Assembly (NCBI RefSeq): GCF_007679965.1 | Contig: NZ_VEHL01000003.1 | Span: 1-64,000 of the forward strand | Source: Bordetella genomosp. 13 | Lineage (GTDB): Bacteria; Pseudomonadota; Gammaproteobacteria; Burkholderiales; Burkholderiaceae_B | Length of the DNA stretch: 64,000 nt | Reading direction: 5' to 3' | Shown here: positions 53,501-64,000 of the stretch, in pieces | How the letters are laid out: each line of letters starts with the position of its first letter | Numbering within the stretch: the stretch's first letter is position 1 | The notes under the pieces: generated by a model | Seen by the model: only the letters and a program-made list of their open reading frames with translations | Database searches by the model: none | Told to the model about the DNA's origin: nothing | Translations under genes and position numbers: made by a program

Positions 53501-56500
53501 CCCGAGACCGAGTAGGTCAGCACGTCGCCGCTGTCCGCATCGGTGGCCGTCAGCTGGCCGGAGGAGGTCCGGGTGCCGTCCTCCGTGACGGCGCCCGCGA
53601 CCACGCCCGACAGCCTGGGCGCGTCGTTGGTGCCCTGGATGGTCACCGAGACCTGGCTGGCGGTGCCGTCGGCGGACTTCACGGTGAACGTCTCGACGAC
53701 CGACTTGCCGGCGCCCAGGGCCTGGACGGCGCTGCTGTTGTTGTCCAGGTTGTAGGTCCAGTTGCCGCCGGCGTCGATGGCGAAGGTGCCGTAGGCGCCC
53801 TTGGTGGATGCCTGCGCCTGGAACACGGCCTGGCCGGCGTCCGGATCCACCACGCTGAGCTTGCCGGTCGCGGTCAGCGTCGTGTCCTCCTTCAGCGTGC
53901 CGGCGTCGGAGCCGGGGGTGGCGGGCGTGATGATGGCGCCGTCGTCGGTGCCGTTGATGGTAACGGTGACGGTCTTGCTGTCCGTGCCGCCCTGGCCGTC
54001 GCTCACCTGCACCGTGTAGGTCTCGGTCACGCTCTGGCCGGTCTTCAGCACCTGCGCGGCGGCGTTGTCCAGCGTGTAGGTCCACTTGCCGGTGTTGGGA
54101 TCCACCGCGAAGGCGCCGTACGTGCCCTTGGCACTGCCCGCGACCGAATAGGTCATCTTGTCGCCGACGTCGATGTCGGTGCCCGTGAGCGTGCCGGTCG
54201 CGGTCTTGATGCCGTCTTCCGTGACCGAGCCCGTCACGTCGCCCGCCAGCTTGGGCACGTCGTTGGTGCCCTGGATGGTGACGGTGACCTGGCTGGTGGT
54301 GCCGTCGGCGGACTTCACCGAGAAGGTCTCGGTCATGGTCTTGCCGGCGCCCAGCGCCTGCACCGCGGCATTGCTGTTGTCCAGCGTGTAGGCCCACGCG
54401 CCGGTGGTGCCGATGGAGAATGTGCCGTACTGGCCGCGCGTGGCCAGCTGCGCCTGGAAGAAGGACTGGCCGGCGTCCGGATCGTTCACGTCCAGGTTGC
54501 CGCCGGTCAGCAGCGTGCCGTCTTCCTTGACGATGCCCTGGTCCGCGCCCGGCGTGCGCGGCGTGATGATGGCCGCGCTTTCCGTGCCGTTGATGGTGAC
54601 GGTGACGGTCTTCACGTCCACGCCGCCCTGGCCGTCGGCGACCTGCACGACGTAGCTTTCCTTCACGACCTGGCCGGCGGACAGCGCCTGCGCGGCCGCG
54701 TTGTCCAGCGTGTAGGTCCACTTGCCGGTGTTGGGGTCGACGGCGAAGGCACCGTACAGGCCCTTGTTGACGCCCACGACCGAGTAGCTCAGATTGTCGC
54801 CGACGTCGACGTCGGTGCCCGTGAGCTGGCCGGTGGCGGTCTGCACGCCGTTTTCCGTGACCGTGCCGGTCACTTCGCCGGCCAGCCTGGGCGCGTCGTT
54901 GGTGCCCCAGATGGTGACCGTGACCTGGCTGGTGGTGCCGTCGGCGGACTTCACCGAGAAGGTTTCGGTCATGGACTTGCCGAAGCCGAGCGCCTGCACG
55001 GCGCTGTTGCCGTTGTCCAGGTTGTAGGCCCAGGTGCCGGCCGCGTCGATGCTGAACGTGCCGTACTGGCCCTTGGTGCCCAGCTGGGTCTGGAAGTACG
55101 ACTGCCCGAAGTCCGCGTCCAGCACGCTGAGCTGGCCGCCGGTGCCCAGGGTCACGTCTTCCTTCAGCAGGCCCGCGTCGGAACCGGGCAGGGTGGGGAC
55201 GATGATGGCCGAATCGTCGGTGCCGTTGATGGTGATGTTGACCGTCTTGGCGTCCGTGCCGCCCTGGCCGTCGCTGACCAGAACGGTGTAGGCCTCGGTC
55301 ACCGTCTGGCCCGACTTCAGCACCTGGGCTGCCGCGTTGTCCAGCGTGTAGGTCCACTTGCCGGTGTTGGGATCCACCGTGAAGGCGCCATAGGTGCCGA
55401 TGTAGATGCCCGAGACCGAGTAGGTCAGCTTGTCGCCGGCATCCACGTCGGTGCCCGCGAGCGTGCCGGTGGCGGTCTTCACGCCGTCTTCCGTGACCGC
55501 GCCCGTGACGTCGCCCGACAGCCTGGGCGCGTCGTTGGTGCCCTGCACGGTGACAGTGACCTGACTGGTGGTGCCGTCGGCGGACTTCACCGAGAAGCTC
55601 TCGGTGATGAACTTGCCCGCGCCCAGCGCCTGCACGGCATTGCTGCCGTTGTCGAGGTTGTAGGTCCAATTGCCGTTGGCGTCGATGGCGAAGGTGCCGT
55701 AGGCGCCCCGGGTGGCCGCTTGGGCCTGGAACACGGCCTGGCCCGCGTCCGGATCGTACACGTCGAGCTTGCCGCCCGTCGCCAGCGACACGTCCTCGCG
55801 GACGATGCCCAGGTCCGAGCCCGGCAGGCGCGGCGTGATGATGGCCACGTCGTCGGTGCCGTTGATGGTGATGCTGACGACCCTGGTGTCCGTGCCGCCC
55901 TGGCCGTCGCTGACCTGCACCGTATAGGTCTCGGTCACGGCCTGGCCCGACTTCAGTACTTGCGCCGCGGCGTTGTCCAGCACGTAGGCCCACTTGCCCG
56001 TGTTGGGGTCCACGCCGAATGCGCCATAGGCGCCCAGGCCCGAGCCCATGACCGTGTAGGTCAGGCGGTCGCCCGCGTCCACGTCGGCGCCGGTCAGGGT
56101 GCCGGTGGCGGTGCGGGTGCCGTCCTCGGTGACGCTGCCCGTGACGTCGCCCGAGAGCTTCGGCACGTCGTTGGTGCCCTGCACGGTGACGGTGACCTGG
56201 CTGGTGGTGCCGTCGGCCGACTTCACCGTGAAAGTGTCGGTGACCGACTTGCCCGCGCCCAGCGACTGGACGGCCGCGCTGTCGTTGTCCAGGTTGTAGG
56301 TCCAGTTGCCGCTGGCGTCGATGGCGAAGGTGCCGTAGGCGCCCTTGGTGGACGCCTGCGCCTGGAACACGGCCTGGCCCGCATCCGGGTCCGCCACGTC
56401 GAGCTTGCCGCCCGCCGACAGCGTGCCGTCCTCGCGGACGGCGCCCGCGTCCGCGCCCGGGGTGTGGGGCGTGATGACGGCGGTGTCGTCGGTGCCGTTG

Positions 56501-59500
56501 ATGGTGATGTTGACGGTCTTCGTGTCCGTGCCGCCCTGGCCGTCGCTGACCTGGACGGTGTACGTCTCGGTCACGGCCTGGCCGCTGACCAGCATCTGGG
56601 CCGCGCTGTTGTCCAGCATGTAGGTCCACTTGCCCGTGGCGTCGACCGCGAACGCGCCGTAGGCGCCCTTGGTCGCACCCACGACGGAGTAGCTCAGCAC
56701 GTCGCCGGTGTCGACGTCGACGCCGGTCAGCCTGCCCGTCGCGGTCCTGGTGCCGTCCTCGGTCACCGAGCCGGTGACCTCGCCAGACAGCTTCGGCGCG
56801 TCGTTGGTGCCCAGCACGGTGACGGTGACCTGGCTGGTGGTGCCATCGGCGGACTTCACCGAGAACACGTCGGTGACCGACTTGCCCGCGCCCAACGCCT
56901 GCACGGCGCTGCTGGTGTTGTCGAGGTTGTAGGTCCAGCTGCCATTGGCGTCGACGGCGAAGGTGCCGTACGTACCCTTGGTGCCGGCCTGTGCCTGGAA
57001 CACCGCCTGGCCCGCGTCCACGTCGACCACGTCGAGCTTGCCGGCGGCCGTCAGCGTGCCGTCCTCGCGCACCGCGCCCAGGTCCGCGCCCGGGGTGTGC
57101 GGCGTGATGATGGCGGCGTCGTCGGTGCCGTTGATGGTGATGCTGACGACCTTGGTGTCGGTGCCGCCCTGGCCGTCGGAGACCTGCACGGTGTAGGTCT
57201 CGGTCACCGCCTGGCCCGACTTCAGCACCTGCGCGGCGCTGTTGTCCAGCGTGTAGGTCCACTTGCCGGTGTTGGGATCGATGGCGAAGGCGCCGTAGGT
57301 GCCCGTGGCATTGCCCGTGACCGCGTAGGTGAGCTTGTCGCCCGCGTCCACGTCCGTGCCGGCCAGCGTGCCCGTGGCGGTTTTGGTGCCGTCTTCCGTG
57401 ACCGAGCCGGTGACGTCGCCGGACAGCTTCGGCGCGTCGTTGGTGCCTTGCACCGTGACGGTGACCTGGCTGGTCGTGCCGTCGGCCGACTTCACCGTGA
57501 AGGTGTCGGTGACGGACTTGCCCGCGCCCAGCGCCTGGACGGCGTTGCTGCTGTTGTCCAGGTTGTAGGTCCAGTTGCCGTTGGCGTCGATGGCGAAGGT
57601 GCCATAAGCGCCCTTGGTGGCGGTCTGCGTCTGGAACACGGCCTGGCCCGCGTCGGGGTCGGCCACGTCCAGCTTGCCGCCCGCCGACAGCGTGCCGTCT
57701 TCCTTGACGGCTCCCGCGTCCGCGCCCGGAGTGTGGGGCGTGATGACGGCCACGTCGTCGGTGCCGTTGATGGTGACGCTGACCGTCTTGGTGTCCGTGC
57801 CGCCCTGGCCATCGCTGACCTGCACCGTATAGGTTTCGGTCACGGCCTGACCGGACTTCAGCACCTGCGCGGCGCTGTTGTCCAGCGTGTAGGTCCACTT
57901 GCCGGTGCTGGCATCGACCGTGAAGGCGCCAAAGGTGCCTTTGGCGTTGCCGGCGACGGAGTAGGTGAGCTTGTCGCCGACGTCGATGTCCGTGCCCGTC
58001 AGCGTGCCGGTCGCGGTCTTGACGCCATCTTCGGTGACCGTGCCCGTGGCCTCGCCCGACAGCCTGGGTGCGTCGTTGGTGCCCTGGATGGTGACCGTGA
58101 CGTCGTGCGTGGTGCCGTCGGCCGACTTGACGGTGATCGTTTCCGTCATGGTCTTGCCCGCGCCCAGCGCCTGGACAGCCGGGTTGGTGTTGTCCAGCGT
58201 GTAGACCCACGCGCCCGTGGTGCCGATGGAGAAGGTGCCGTACTGGCCCTTGGTGGCCAGCTGCGCCTGGAAGTACGACTGGCCGACGTCGGCATCCGTG
58301 ATGTCCAGATTGCCGGCGGCGACCAGCGTGCCGTCTTCCTTCACCGTTCCCAGGTCGGCGCCCGGCGTGCGCGGCGTGATGATCGCGCCATCGTCGGTGC
58401 CGTTGATGGTGACGGTGACCGTCTTCACGTCCACGCCGCCCAGCCCGTCGCTGACCTGCACGACGTAGGTTTCCTTGATGCTCTGGCCCGCCGTCAGGCC
58501 CTGTGCCGCGGCGTTGTCCAGCGTGTAGGTCCACTTGCCGGTGTTGGCATCGACGGCGAAGGAACCCAACACGCCGGTGTTCGCGCCCACCACCGAATAG
58601 GTCAGCTTGTCGCCCACGTCGATGTCGGTGCCTACGAGCTGGCCGGTGGCGGTCTGCACGCCGTCCTCGGTGACCGTGCCCGTGACGTCCCCGGACAGCG
58701 TGGGCCGGTCGTTGGTGCCCCAGATGGTGACGGTGACGTCGTGCGTGGTGCCGTCGGCCGACCGGACCGTGAAGGTCTCGGACAGCGACTTGCCGAAGCC
58801 CAGCGCCTGCACCGCGGGGTCGCCGTTGTGCAGGTCGTAGGCCCAGGTGCCGGCCGCGTCGATGGAGAAGTGGCCATACTGGCCCTTGGTCGCCAGTTGC
58901 GGCTGGAAGTACGACTGGCCGAAATCCGGGTCCAGCACGCTCAGTTGGCCGCCGGTGCCCAGCGTCACGTCTTCCTTCAAGACGCCCGAGTCCGAGCCCG
59001 GCAGGGTCGGCACGATGATGGCCGCGTCGTCGGTGCCGTTGATGGTGATGGAGACGGTCTTCGTGTCCGTGCCGCCCTGGCCGTCGCTGACCTGGACGGT
59101 ATAGGTTTCCGTGACCGTCTGGCCCGACTTCAGCACCTGGGCGGCATTGTTGTCCAGCGTGTAGGTCCACTTGCCGGTGTCGGCGTCGACCGTGAAGGCG
59201 CCGTAGGTGCCGATGTAGATGCCCGAGACCGAGTACGTCAGCTTGTCGCCGGCATCCACGTCGGCGCCGGCGAGGGTGCCGGTGGCGGTCCTCACGCCGT
59301 CTTCGGTGACCGATCCCGAGACGTCGCCCGACAGCGTGGGCGCGTCGTTGGTGCCCTGGATGGTCACGGTGACCTGGCTGGTGGTGCCGTCGGCCGACAT
59401 CACCGAGAAGGTCTCGGTCATGAACTTGCCCGCGCCCAGCGCCTGCACGGCGGGGTCGGCATTGTTCAGGTTGTAGGTCCAGTTGCCGCTGGCGTCGACG

Positions 59501-62500
59501 GCGAAGGTACCGTGCGCGCCTTGCGTGCCGGCCTGCGCCTGGAAGACCGCCTGGCCGGCGTCCGGATCGAACACGTCCAGCTTGCCGCCGGTGGCCAGCG
59601 TGCCGTCCTCGCGGACATAGCCCAGGTCGGCGCCGGGCAGGTGCGGCACGATGATGGCGGCGTCATCCGTGCCGTTGATGGTGATGGAGACGGTCTTCGT
59701 GTCCGTGCCGCCCTGGCCGTCGCTGACCTGCACCGTATAGGTCTCGGTCACGGTCTGGCCGGACTTCAGCGCCTGTGCGGCGCCGTTGTCCAGCACGTAG
59801 GCCCATTTGCCCGTGCCGGGATCGACCGCGAAGGCCCCGTAGGCGCCGACGGGCGAGCCCAGCACCGTGTACGTCAGCCGGTCGCCGGCATCCACGTCCA
59901 CGCCCGTGAGCGTGCCGCTGGCGATCTTCGTGCCATCCTCGGTGACCGAGCCGGTGACGTCGCCCGACAGCCTGGGCGCGTCGTTGGTGCCCTGGATGGT
60001 GACCGTGACGTCGTGCGTGGTGCCGTCGGCCGACCTGACGGTGAAGGTCTCGGACACGGACTTGCCCGCGCCCAGCGCCTGCACGGCGTTGCTGTTGTTG
60101 TCGAGGTTGTAGGTCCAGTTGCCGCTGGCGTCCACGGCGAAGGTGCCATAGGCGCCCTTGGTGGCCGCTTGCGCCTGGAACACCGCCTGGCCCGCGTCGG
60201 GGTCCGCCACGTCGAGCTTGCCGCCCGCCGACAGCGTGCCGTCCTCGCGGACGGCGCCCGCGTCCGCGCCCGGGGTGTGGGGCGTGATGACGGCGGTGTC
60301 GTCGGTGCCGTTGATGGTGATGTTGACGGTCTTCGTGTCCGTGCCGCCCTGGCCGTCGCTGACCTGGACGGTGTACGTCTCGGTCACGGTCTGGCCGGAC
60401 TTGAGCACCTGCGCGGCGCTGTTGTCCAGCGTGTAGGTCCACTTGCCGGTGTTCGGATCCACGGCGAACGCGCCGTAGGTGCCCGCGGCGCTGCCCACCA
60501 CCGAGTAGGTGAGCTTGTCCCCCGCATCCACGTCCGCCCCGGTGAGTTGGCCGGTGGCGGACTTCACGCCATCCTCGGTGGCCGCGCCCGTGACCTGGCC
60601 GGACAGCACCGGCGCGTCGTTGGTGCCCTGGATGGTGACGGTGACGTCATGCGTGGTGCCGTCGGCGGACTTGACGGTGAAGGTCTCGGTGACGGACTTG
60701 CCCGCGCCCAGCGCCTGCACGGCGTTGCTGTTGTTATCGAGGTTGTAGGTCCAGTTGCCGCTGGCGTCCACGGCGAAGGTGCCATAGGCGCCCTTGGTGG
60801 CGGCCTGGGCCTGGATGACGGCCTGGCCCGCGTCGGGGTCGGCCACGTCCAGCTTGCCGCCCGCCGACAGCGTGCCGTCCTCGCGGACGGCGCCCGTATC
60901 GGCGCCCGGGGTATGGGGCGTGATGATGGCGGCGTCGTCGGTGCCGTTGATGGTCACCGACACGGTCCTGGTGTCGGTGCCGCCCTGGCCATCGCTGACC
61001 TGCACCGTATAGGTCTCGGTCACGGCCTGGCCGGACTTCAGCACTTGCGCGGCGCTGTTGTCCAGCGTGTAGGTCCACTTGCCGGTGTTGGCATCGACCG
61101 TGAAGGTGCCGTACGTGCCCTTGGCATTGCCGGTGACGGAGTAGGTCAGCGTGTCGCCGACGTCGACGTCCGTGCCGGTGAGGGTGCCCGTGGCGGTCTT
61201 GACGCCATCTTCGGTGACCGAGCCCGTTACGTCGCCCGACAGGCGGGGCAGGTCGTTGGTGCCCTGGATGGTGACCGTGACGTCGTGCGTGGTGCCGTCG
61301 GCGGACTTGACGGTGATGATCTCCGTCATGGTCTTGCCCGCGCCCAGCGCCTGCACGGCCGGGTTGGTGTTGTCCAGGGTGTAGACCCACGCGCCGGTGG
61401 TGCCGATGGAGAAGGTGCCGTACTGGCCCTTGGTCGCCAGTTGCGCCTGGAAGTACGACTGGCCCGCATCCGCGTCGGACACGTCCAGGTTGCCGCTGGC
61501 GACCAGCGTGCCGTCCTCCTTCACGGTGCCGAGATCCGCGCCCGGCGTGCGCGGCGTGATGACCGCGCCGTCGTCGGTGCCGTTGATGGTGACGGTGACG
61601 GTCTTCACGTCCACGCCGCCCAGGCCGTCGCTGACCTGCACGACATAGGTTTCCTTGATGCTCTGGCCCGCGGTCAGGCCCTGCGCGGCGGCGTTGTCCA
61701 GCGTGTAGGTCCACTTGCCGGTGTTGGGATCGACCGCGATGGACCCGTACAGGCCCTTGTTCGCGCCGACGATCGAGTAGCTCAGCTTGTCACCGACGTC
61801 GATGTCGGTGCCGGTGAGCTGTCCGGTGGCGGTCTGCACGCCGTCCTCGGTCACCGCGCCGGTGGCTTCGCCCGACAGCCTGGGCACGTCGTTGGTGCCC
61901 CAGATGGTGACGGTGACGTCGTGCGTGGTGCCGTCGGCCGACTTGACCGTGAAGGTCTCGCTCATCGACTTGCCGAAGCCCAGCGCCTGCACGGCGGGGT
62001 CGCCGTTGTGCAGCTCGTAGGCCCACGTGCCGGCCGCGTCGATGGAGAAGTGGCCGTACCGGCCCTGGGTCGCCAGCTGCGGCTGGAAGTAGGCCTCGCC
62101 GAAGTCGAAGTCGATCACGTCCAGCTTGCCGCCCGTGACCAGCACGAGGTCTTCCTTCAGCGTGCCGCTGTCGCCGCCGGGCAGGTGCGGGAAGATGATG
62201 GCGTCGTTGTCGGTGCCGTGGATGCTGATCGTGACGGTCTTGATGTCCGTGCCGCCCTGGCCGTCGCTGACCTGGACGTCGTAGGTCTCGGTCACGGTCT
62301 GGCCGGACTTCAGCGGCCCGGCCGCGTTGTTGTCCAGCGTGTAGGTCCACTTGCCCGTGGCGGCGTCGACGCTGAAGGCGCCGTACGTACCCTTCGCATT
62401 GCCCGAGACCGCGTAGGTCAGGGTGTCGCCGGTGTCGACGTCCGCGCCGGTCAGCGTGCCGCTGGCCGTCTTCGTGCCGTTCTCCGTGACGGAGCCGGTC

Positions 62501-64000
62501 ACGTCGCCGGACAGCCTGGGCGCGTCATTCGTGCCCTGGATGGTGACCGTGACCTGGCTGGTCGTGCCGTCGGCCGACTTCACCGAGAAGGTCTCGGTCA
62601 TCGACTTGCCGGCGCCCAGCGCCTGCACGGCCGGGTCGGCGTTGTTCAGGTTGTAGGTCCAGTTGCCGTTGGCGTCGATGGCGAAGGTGCCGTGCGCGCC
62701 CGGCGTGCCGGCTTGCGCCTGGAACACGGCCTGGCCGGCATCGGGGTCGGCCACGTCCAACTTGCCGCCGGTGCTCAGTGCGCCGTCTTCGCGGACGGCG
62801 CCCGCGTCCGCCCCCGGCGTGTGCGGCGTGATGACGGCGGTGTCGTCGGTGCCGTTGATGGTGATCGAGACCGTCTTCGTGGCCGTGCCGCCCTGTCCAT
62901 CGCTGACCTGCACGTTGTAGGTCTCGGTGACGCTCTGGCCCGACCGCAGCACCTGCGCGGCGCTGTTGTCCAGGGTGTAGGTCCACTTGCCGGTGTCGGC
63001 ATCGACGGCGAAGGCGCCATACGTGCCCGTGGTCGCGCCCGCCACCGAATAGCTCAGCCTGTCGCCGACGTCGATGTCGGCGCCGGTGAGTTGGCCGGTG
63101 GCCGTCTTGACGCCGTCTTCCGTGACCGAGCCGGTGACGGCGCCGGACAGCGTCGGGGCATCGTTGGTGCCCTGGATGGTGACGGTGACGTCGTGCGTCG
63201 TGCCGTCGGCAGACTTGACCGTGAAGGTCTCCGCCAGCGTCTTCCCGGCACCCAGCGCCTGCACGGCCGGGTCGGCGTTGTTCAGGCTGTAGGTCCAGTT
63301 GCCGCTGGCGTCGATGCCGAAGGTGCCATGCGCGCCCTGCGTGCCGATCTGCGCCTGGAACACGGCCTGGCCGGCGTCGGGATCGGCCACGTCCAGCTTG
63401 CCGCTGGTCGTCCGCGCGCCATCTTCCTGCACGGTGCCCAGGTCCGCGCCAGGAGTGTGCGCGGTGATCACGGCGGTGTCGTCGGTGCCGTTGATGGTGA
63501 CGCTGATCGTCTGCGTGGCCGTGCCGCCATGTCCATCGCTGACCTGCACGGTATAGGTTTCGGTGACGCTCTGGCCGGCCGTCAGCACCTGCGCGGCGCT
63601 GTTGTCCAGGGTGTAGGTCCACTTGCCGGTCGCGGCATCGACCGTGAACGCGCCGTACGTCCCGCTGGCGGTGCCCACCACGGCATAGGTGTGCGTGTCG
63701 GTGGCGTCGAGGTCGGTCGCCGTCAGTTGGCCGGTGGCCGTCTTGACGCCGTCCTCCGTGACGGAACCCGTCAGTTCGCCGGACAGTACCGGCGCATCGT
63801 TGGTGCCCTGGATGGTGACCGTGATGTCGTGCGTGGTGCCGTCGGCGGCCTTGACCGTGAAGGTCTCGCTCAGCGATTCGTTGGCGCCCAGCGCACGCAC
63901 GGCCGCGTCGCCGCCGTTCAGGTTGTAGGTCCAGTTGCCGCTGGCGTCGACGGTGAAGGTGCCGTGCGCGCCTTGGGTGCCCGCCTGCGCCTGGAAGACG
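50518..64000 (-). CDS. lapA: Giant LapA-like RTX adhesin with VCBS repeats (5' end outside window)
   Basis: The 3' 13.5 kb of a single open frame, at least 4493 codons, continuing past the right edge. From the window edge toward the C-terminus it has about 35 VCBS-type domains (to about 52990), a cadherin-like linker, a VWA domain with MIDAS motif [10 protein letters not shown] (about 51890-52550), RTX glycine-rich calcium repeats (about 50850-51120) and a type I secretion C-terminus ending [10 protein letters not shown]. Such adhesins are exported by type I secretion and held in the outer membrane by an N-terminal module, which, with the LapG cleavage site, lies outside the window. The lapG and lapD genes downstream support the LapA role. 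Confidence 0.9.
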   Translation of the reverse strand, partial: VFQAQAGTQGAHGTFTVDASGNWTYNLNGGDAAVRALGANESLSETFTVKAADGTTHDITVTIQGTNDAPVLSGELTGSVTEDGVKTATGQLTATDLDATDTHTYAVVGTASGTYGAFTVDAATGKWTYTLDNSAAQVLTAGQSVTETYTVQVSDGHGGTATQTISVTINGTDDTAVITAHTPGADLGTVQEDGARTTSGKLDVADPDAGQAVFQAQIGTQGAHGTFGIDASGNWTYSLNNADPAVQALGAGKTLAETFTVKSADGTTHDVTVTIQGTNDAPTLSGAVTGSVTEDGVKTATGQLTGADIDVGDRLSYSVAGATTGTYGAFAVDADTGKWTYTLDNSAAQVLRSGQSVTETYNVQVSDGQGGTATKTVSITINGTDDTAVITPHTPGADAGAVREDGALSTGGKLDVADPDAGQAVFQAQAGTPGAHGTFAIDANGNWTYNLNNADPAVQALGAGKSMTETFSVKSADGTTSQVTVTIQGTNDAPRLSGDVTGSVTENGTKTASGTLTGADVDTGDTLTYAVSGNAKGTYGAFSVDAATGKWTYTLDNNAAGPLKSGQTVTETYDVQVSDGQGGTDIKTVTISIHGTDNDAIIFPHLPGGDSGTLKEDLVLVTGGKLDVIDFDFGEAYFQPQLATQGRYGHFSIDAAGTWAYELHNGDPAVQALGFGKSMSETFTVKSADGTTHDVTVTIWGTNDVPRLSGEATGAVTEDGVQTATGQLTGTDIDVGDKLSYSIVGANKGLYGSIAVDPNTGKWTYTLDNAAAQGLTAGQSIKETYVVQVSDGLGGVDVKTVTVTINGTDDGAVITPRTPGADLGTVKEDGTLVASGNLDVSDADAGQSYFQAQLATKGQYGTFSIGTTGAWVYTLDNTNPAVQALGAGKTMTEIITVKSADGTTHDVTVTIQGTNDLPRLSGDVTGSVTEDGVKTATGTLTGTDVDVGDTLTYSVTGNAKGTYGTFTVDANTGKWTYTLDNSAAQVLKSGQAVTETYTVQVSDGQGGTDTRTVSVTINGTDDAAIITPHTPGADTGAVREDGTLSAGGKLDVADPDAGQAVIQAQAATKGAYGTFAVDASGNWTYNLDNNSNAVQALGAGKSVTETFTVKSADGTTHDVTVTIQGTNDAPVLSGQVTGAATEDGVKSATGQLTGADVDAGDKLTYSVVGSAAGTYGAFAVDPNTGKWTYTLDNSAAQVLKSGQTVTETYTVQVSDGQGGTDTKTVNITINGTDDTAVITPHTPGADAGAVREDGTLSAGGKLDVADPDAGQAVFQAQAATKGAYGTFAVDASGNWTYNLDNNSNAVQALGAGKSVSETFTVRSADGTTHDVTVTIQGTNDAPRLSGDVTGSVTEDGTKIASGTLTGVDVDAGDRLTYTVLGSPVGAYGAFAVDPGTGKWAYVLDNGAAQALKSGQTVTETYTVQVSDGQGGTDTKTVSITINGTDDAAIIVPHLPGADLGYVREDGTLATGGKLDVFDPDAGQAVFQAQAGTQGAHGTFAVDASGNWTYNLNNADPAVQALGAGKFMTETFSVMSADGTTSQVTVTIQGTNDAPTLSGDVSGSVTEDGVRTATGTLAGADVDAGDKLTYSVSGIYIGTYGAFTVDADTGKWTYTLDNNAAQVLKSGQTVTETYTVQVSDGQGGTDTKTVSITINGTDDAAIIVPTLPGSDSGVLKEDVTLGTGGQLSVLDPDFGQSYFQPQLATKGQYGHFSIDAAGTWAYDLHNGDPAVQALGFGKSLSETFTVRSADGTTHDVTVTIWGTNDRPTLSGDVTGTVTEDGVQTATGQLVGTDIDVGDKLTYSVVGANTGVLGSFAVDANTGKWTYTLDNAAAQGLTAGQSIKETYVVQVSDGLGGVDVKTVTVTINGTDDGAIITPRTPGADLGTVKEDGTLVAAGNLDITDADVGQSYFQAQLATKGQYGTFSIGTTGAWVYTLDNTNPAVQALGAGKTMTETITVKSADGTTHDVTVTIQGTNDAPRLSGEATGTVTEDGVKTATGTLTGTDIDVGDKLTYSVAGNAKGTFGAFTVDASTGKWTYTLDNSAAQVLKSGQAVTETYTVQVSDGQGGTDTKTVSVTINGTDDVAVITPHTPGADAGAVKEDGTLSAGGKLDVADPDAGQAVFQTQTATKGAYGTFAIDANGNWTYNLDNSSNAVQALGAGKSVTDTFTVKSADGTTSQVTVTVQGTNDAPKLSGDVTGSVTEDGTKTATGTLAGTDVDAGDKLTYAVTGNATGTYGAFAIDPNTGKWTYTLDNSAAQVLKSGQAVTETYTVQVSDGQGGTDTKVVSITINGTDDAAIITPHTPGADLGAVREDGTLTAAGKLDVVDVDAGQAVFQAQAGTKGTYGTFAVDANGSWTYNLDNTSSAVQALGAGKSVTDVFSVKSADGTTSQVTVTVLGTNDAPKLSGEVTGSVTEDGTRTATGRLTGVDVDTGDVLSYSVVGATKGAYGAFAVDATGKWTYMLDNSAAQMLVSGQAVTETYTVQVSDGQGGTDTKTVNITINGTDDTAVITPHTPGADAGAVREDGTLSAGGKLDVADPDAGQAVFQAQASTKGAYGTFAIDASGNWTYNLDNDSAAVQSLGAGKSVTDTFTVKSADGTTSQVTVTVQGTNDVPKLSGDVTGSVTEDGTRTATGTLTGADVDAGDRLTYTVMGSGLGAYGAFGVDPNTGKWAYVLDNAAAQVLKSGQAVTETYTVQVSDGQGGTDTRVVSITINGTDDVAIITPRLPGSDLGIVREDVSLATGGKLDVYDPDAGQAVFQAQAATRGAYGTFAIDANGNWTYNLDNGSNAVQALGAGKFITESFSVKSADGTTSQVTVTVQGTNDAPRLSGDVTGAVTEDGVKTATGTLAGTDVDAGDKLTYSVSGIYIGTYGAFTVDPNTGKWTYTLDNAAAQVLKSGQTVTEAYTVLVSDGQGGTDAKTVNITINGTDDSAIIVPTLPGSDAGLLKEDVTLGTGGQLSVLDADFGQSYFQTQLGTKGQYGTFSIDAAGTWAYNLDNGNSAVQALGFGKSMTETFSVKSADGTTSQVTVTIWGTNDAPRLAGEVTGTVTENGVQTATGQLTGTDVDVGDNLSYSVVGVNKGLYGAFAVDPNTGKWTYTLDNAAAQALSAGQVVKESYVVQVADGQGGVDVKTVTVTINGTESAAIITPRTPGADQGIVKEDGTLLTGGNLDVNDPDAGQSFFQAQLATRGQYGTFSIGTTGAWAYTLDNSNAAVQALGAGKTMTETFSVKSADGTTSQVTVTIQGTNDVPKLAGDVTGSVTEDGIKTATGTLTGTDIDVGDKMTYSVAGSAKGTYGAFAVDPNTGKWTYTLDNAAAQVLKTGQSVTETYTVQVSDGQGGTDSKTVTVTINGTDDGAIITPATPGSDAGTLKEDTTLTATGKLSVVDPDAGQAVFQAQASTKGAYGTFAIDAGGNWTYNLDNNSSAVQALGAGKSVVETFTVKSADGTASQVSVTIQGTNDAPRLSGVVAGAVTEDGTRTSSGQLTATDADSGDVLTYSVSGAARGTYGAFAVDATGKWTYTLDNTAAQPLKGGQVVTETYTVQVSDGQGGTDTKTVTVTITGTDDAPVISGQTSGQVIEDYTLTSAGKLTVVDADAGESGVIAQANVAGKYGTFSIDASGNWTYSLDNGLAAVQNLAPGAVLSESFNVTAGDGKTVQPITVSVVGTNDAPVSADNSANVETGTKYTFKTGDFAFTDTDGNAQQSVIISRLPTDGTLTFNGAAVTVNQVITPADIAAGKLVYTPSSAGLDASFGFKVQDAGGTAYGGKDTSGEYNFAVVTDNLIVGANTGSPASAPLAGGSGDDIIIGDKGGTVSTVEAGKNYNIALVVDTSGSMAWGLDGTTGVAYANSRMKLLKDALTNLATQLSNHDGTVNISLIGFSTNASQTLTLQGLNKNNLSSLLTAINNLTASGGTNYEAAFNTAVTWFNAQTTAGKSTASGYENVTYFLTDGDPTYYINSKGVVAGTGNSTDVTTLQESVNAFNPLAGTSKVNAIGIGDSVNTDYLKLFDNTGGTGATSYVTFGTGTSTSLADFNTVLLPSGMNNVANWTTTGTSLLGSSVSRSLTASNMVITDVVGGSSVTATSPSFTINSGNFGKVSFTASSTNFVAGDQFTWTLQRYDTATGKWVTVDSGSNASGYNATTSIESKIAVAGTYRIMYEVIDNTNNARSATINIDDIALTSYAASSVVAAPAGDVGSVTKASDLGAALTRGGTTLTPASVGSDIIDGGAGADIIFGDTINTDKLSWGNVAAGTHDGDGMKALTDYLTYTNGHAPTTNEVYDFIKANPGMFDATDDPRGGDDTIRGGTGDDIIYGGGGNDTIYGDEGKDTLYGGTGDDTLYGGADDDKLYGGSGSDTLDGGTGNDTLVGGKGNDTLMGGAGSDTFRWELNDQGTTAAPTVDTIKDFSTARPADGGDVLDLKDLLIGEKDASLTQYLNFQKDGNNTVININTQGQIGSQGADQKIVLENVDLTQNGTLDNQAIINDLLQKGKLDVNH
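50850..51120 (-). repeat. RTX nonapeptide calcium-binding repeats
   Basis: About eleven consecutive GGxGxDxxx-type repeats (such as [27 protein letters not shown]) encoded near the 3' end of the adhesin gene. They form a calcium-dependent beta roll that folds outside the cell after type I secretion. Single extra copies occur at about 51310 and 52590. Confidence 0.9.
52990..64000 (-). repeat. Tandem array of 636-bp double VCBS units in the adhesin gene
   Basis: Each 212-residue unit has two VCBS-like halves. The first carries motifs like TPGADxGxVxEDGTL, GKLDVxDPDAGQA and GNWTYNLDN. The second has [18 protein letters not shown] and [15 protein letters not shown] ending INGTDD. About seventeen units are seen before the array leaves the window. 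A rarer variant with IWGTND recurs at 54901, 58714 and 61894, spacings of 3813 and 3180 bp, which equal six units less one codon and exactly five units. This shows duplication of whole blocks of units. Confidence 0.9.

Noticed and set aside
50555..59170. A second minus-strand open frame of 2871 codons overlapping the adhesin
   Set aside because: It is an alternative frame of the repeat array; repeats keep it open. The VCBS, VWA and RTX motifs are all in the other frame.
50518..64000. CRISPR array or non-coding satellite
   Set aside because: The repeats are 636 bp long, in frame throughout and encode VCBS domains; there are no short repeats with unique spacers.

Overview
The window is a GC-rich chromosomal segment with almost no spacer DNA. 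Its gene order (recA-recX, metR/metE, sucCD, terC, hemCDXY, ppa) and protein sequences point to a betaproteobacterium of the Alcaligenaceae, most likely Bordetella or a close relative such as Achromobacter. That placement is inferred from gene content and remembered synteny; no search was run. I see no rRNA, tRNA, CRISPR, insertion sequence or phage gene.

Left part (1-24.5 kb) is mostly housekeeping. It holds rdgC and a small DUF3185 membrane protein, then a two-component system (TctD/TctE or QseB/QseC type) upstream of an MHS-family transporter. Next come recA, with a LexA box over its promoter, and recX. After these lie divergent metR and metE, DUF2889-sucC-sucD, two TerC-family membrane proteins, a 40-residue prepilin-like miniprotein, the haem operon hemC-hemD-hemX-hemY running into ppa, an FAH-family hydrolase and a short entericidin lipoprotein. 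The block ends with a quinone reductase-TetR pair preceded by a strong palindromic operator.

Middle part (24.5-36.9 kb) is accessory and surface-directed. A large phospholipase C and a small lipoprotein on the minus strand are followed by a plus-strand Tad/Flp pilus operon with mostly ATGA-type overlaps: Flp-like pilin, TadG-like protein, TadE-like protein, an unrecognised protein, CpaB/RcpC, the secretin RcpA/CpaC, an FHA-TadA fusion ATPase, TadB, TadC and a DUF192 protein. TadZ, the prepilin peptidase TadV and TadD are not in the window.

Right part (36.9-64 kb) starts with housekeeping genes: a BPSS1780-type membrane protein, a ThrB-type kinase, dusA, a CBS-pair protein, a YihY-family membrane protein, DUF2069, selO, an EAL phosphodiesterase, aroC and an M48 lipoprotein peptidase. 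It ends with a Lap module on the minus strand: a LapD-like receptor with degenerate GGDEF and EAL domains, the LapG-like periplasmic cysteine protease, and the 3' 13.5 kb of a giant LapA-like adhesin. The adhesin carries about 35 VCBS-type domains, a VWA domain, RTX repeats and a type I secretion C-terminus. Its 5' end lies beyond the window.

The most interesting material is this c-di-GMP-gated adhesion module (EAL enzyme, LapD, LapG, giant adhesin), with its nested 636-bp, 3180-bp and 3813-bp repeat structure, together with the nearby Tad pilus operon. Both would act in surface attachment.
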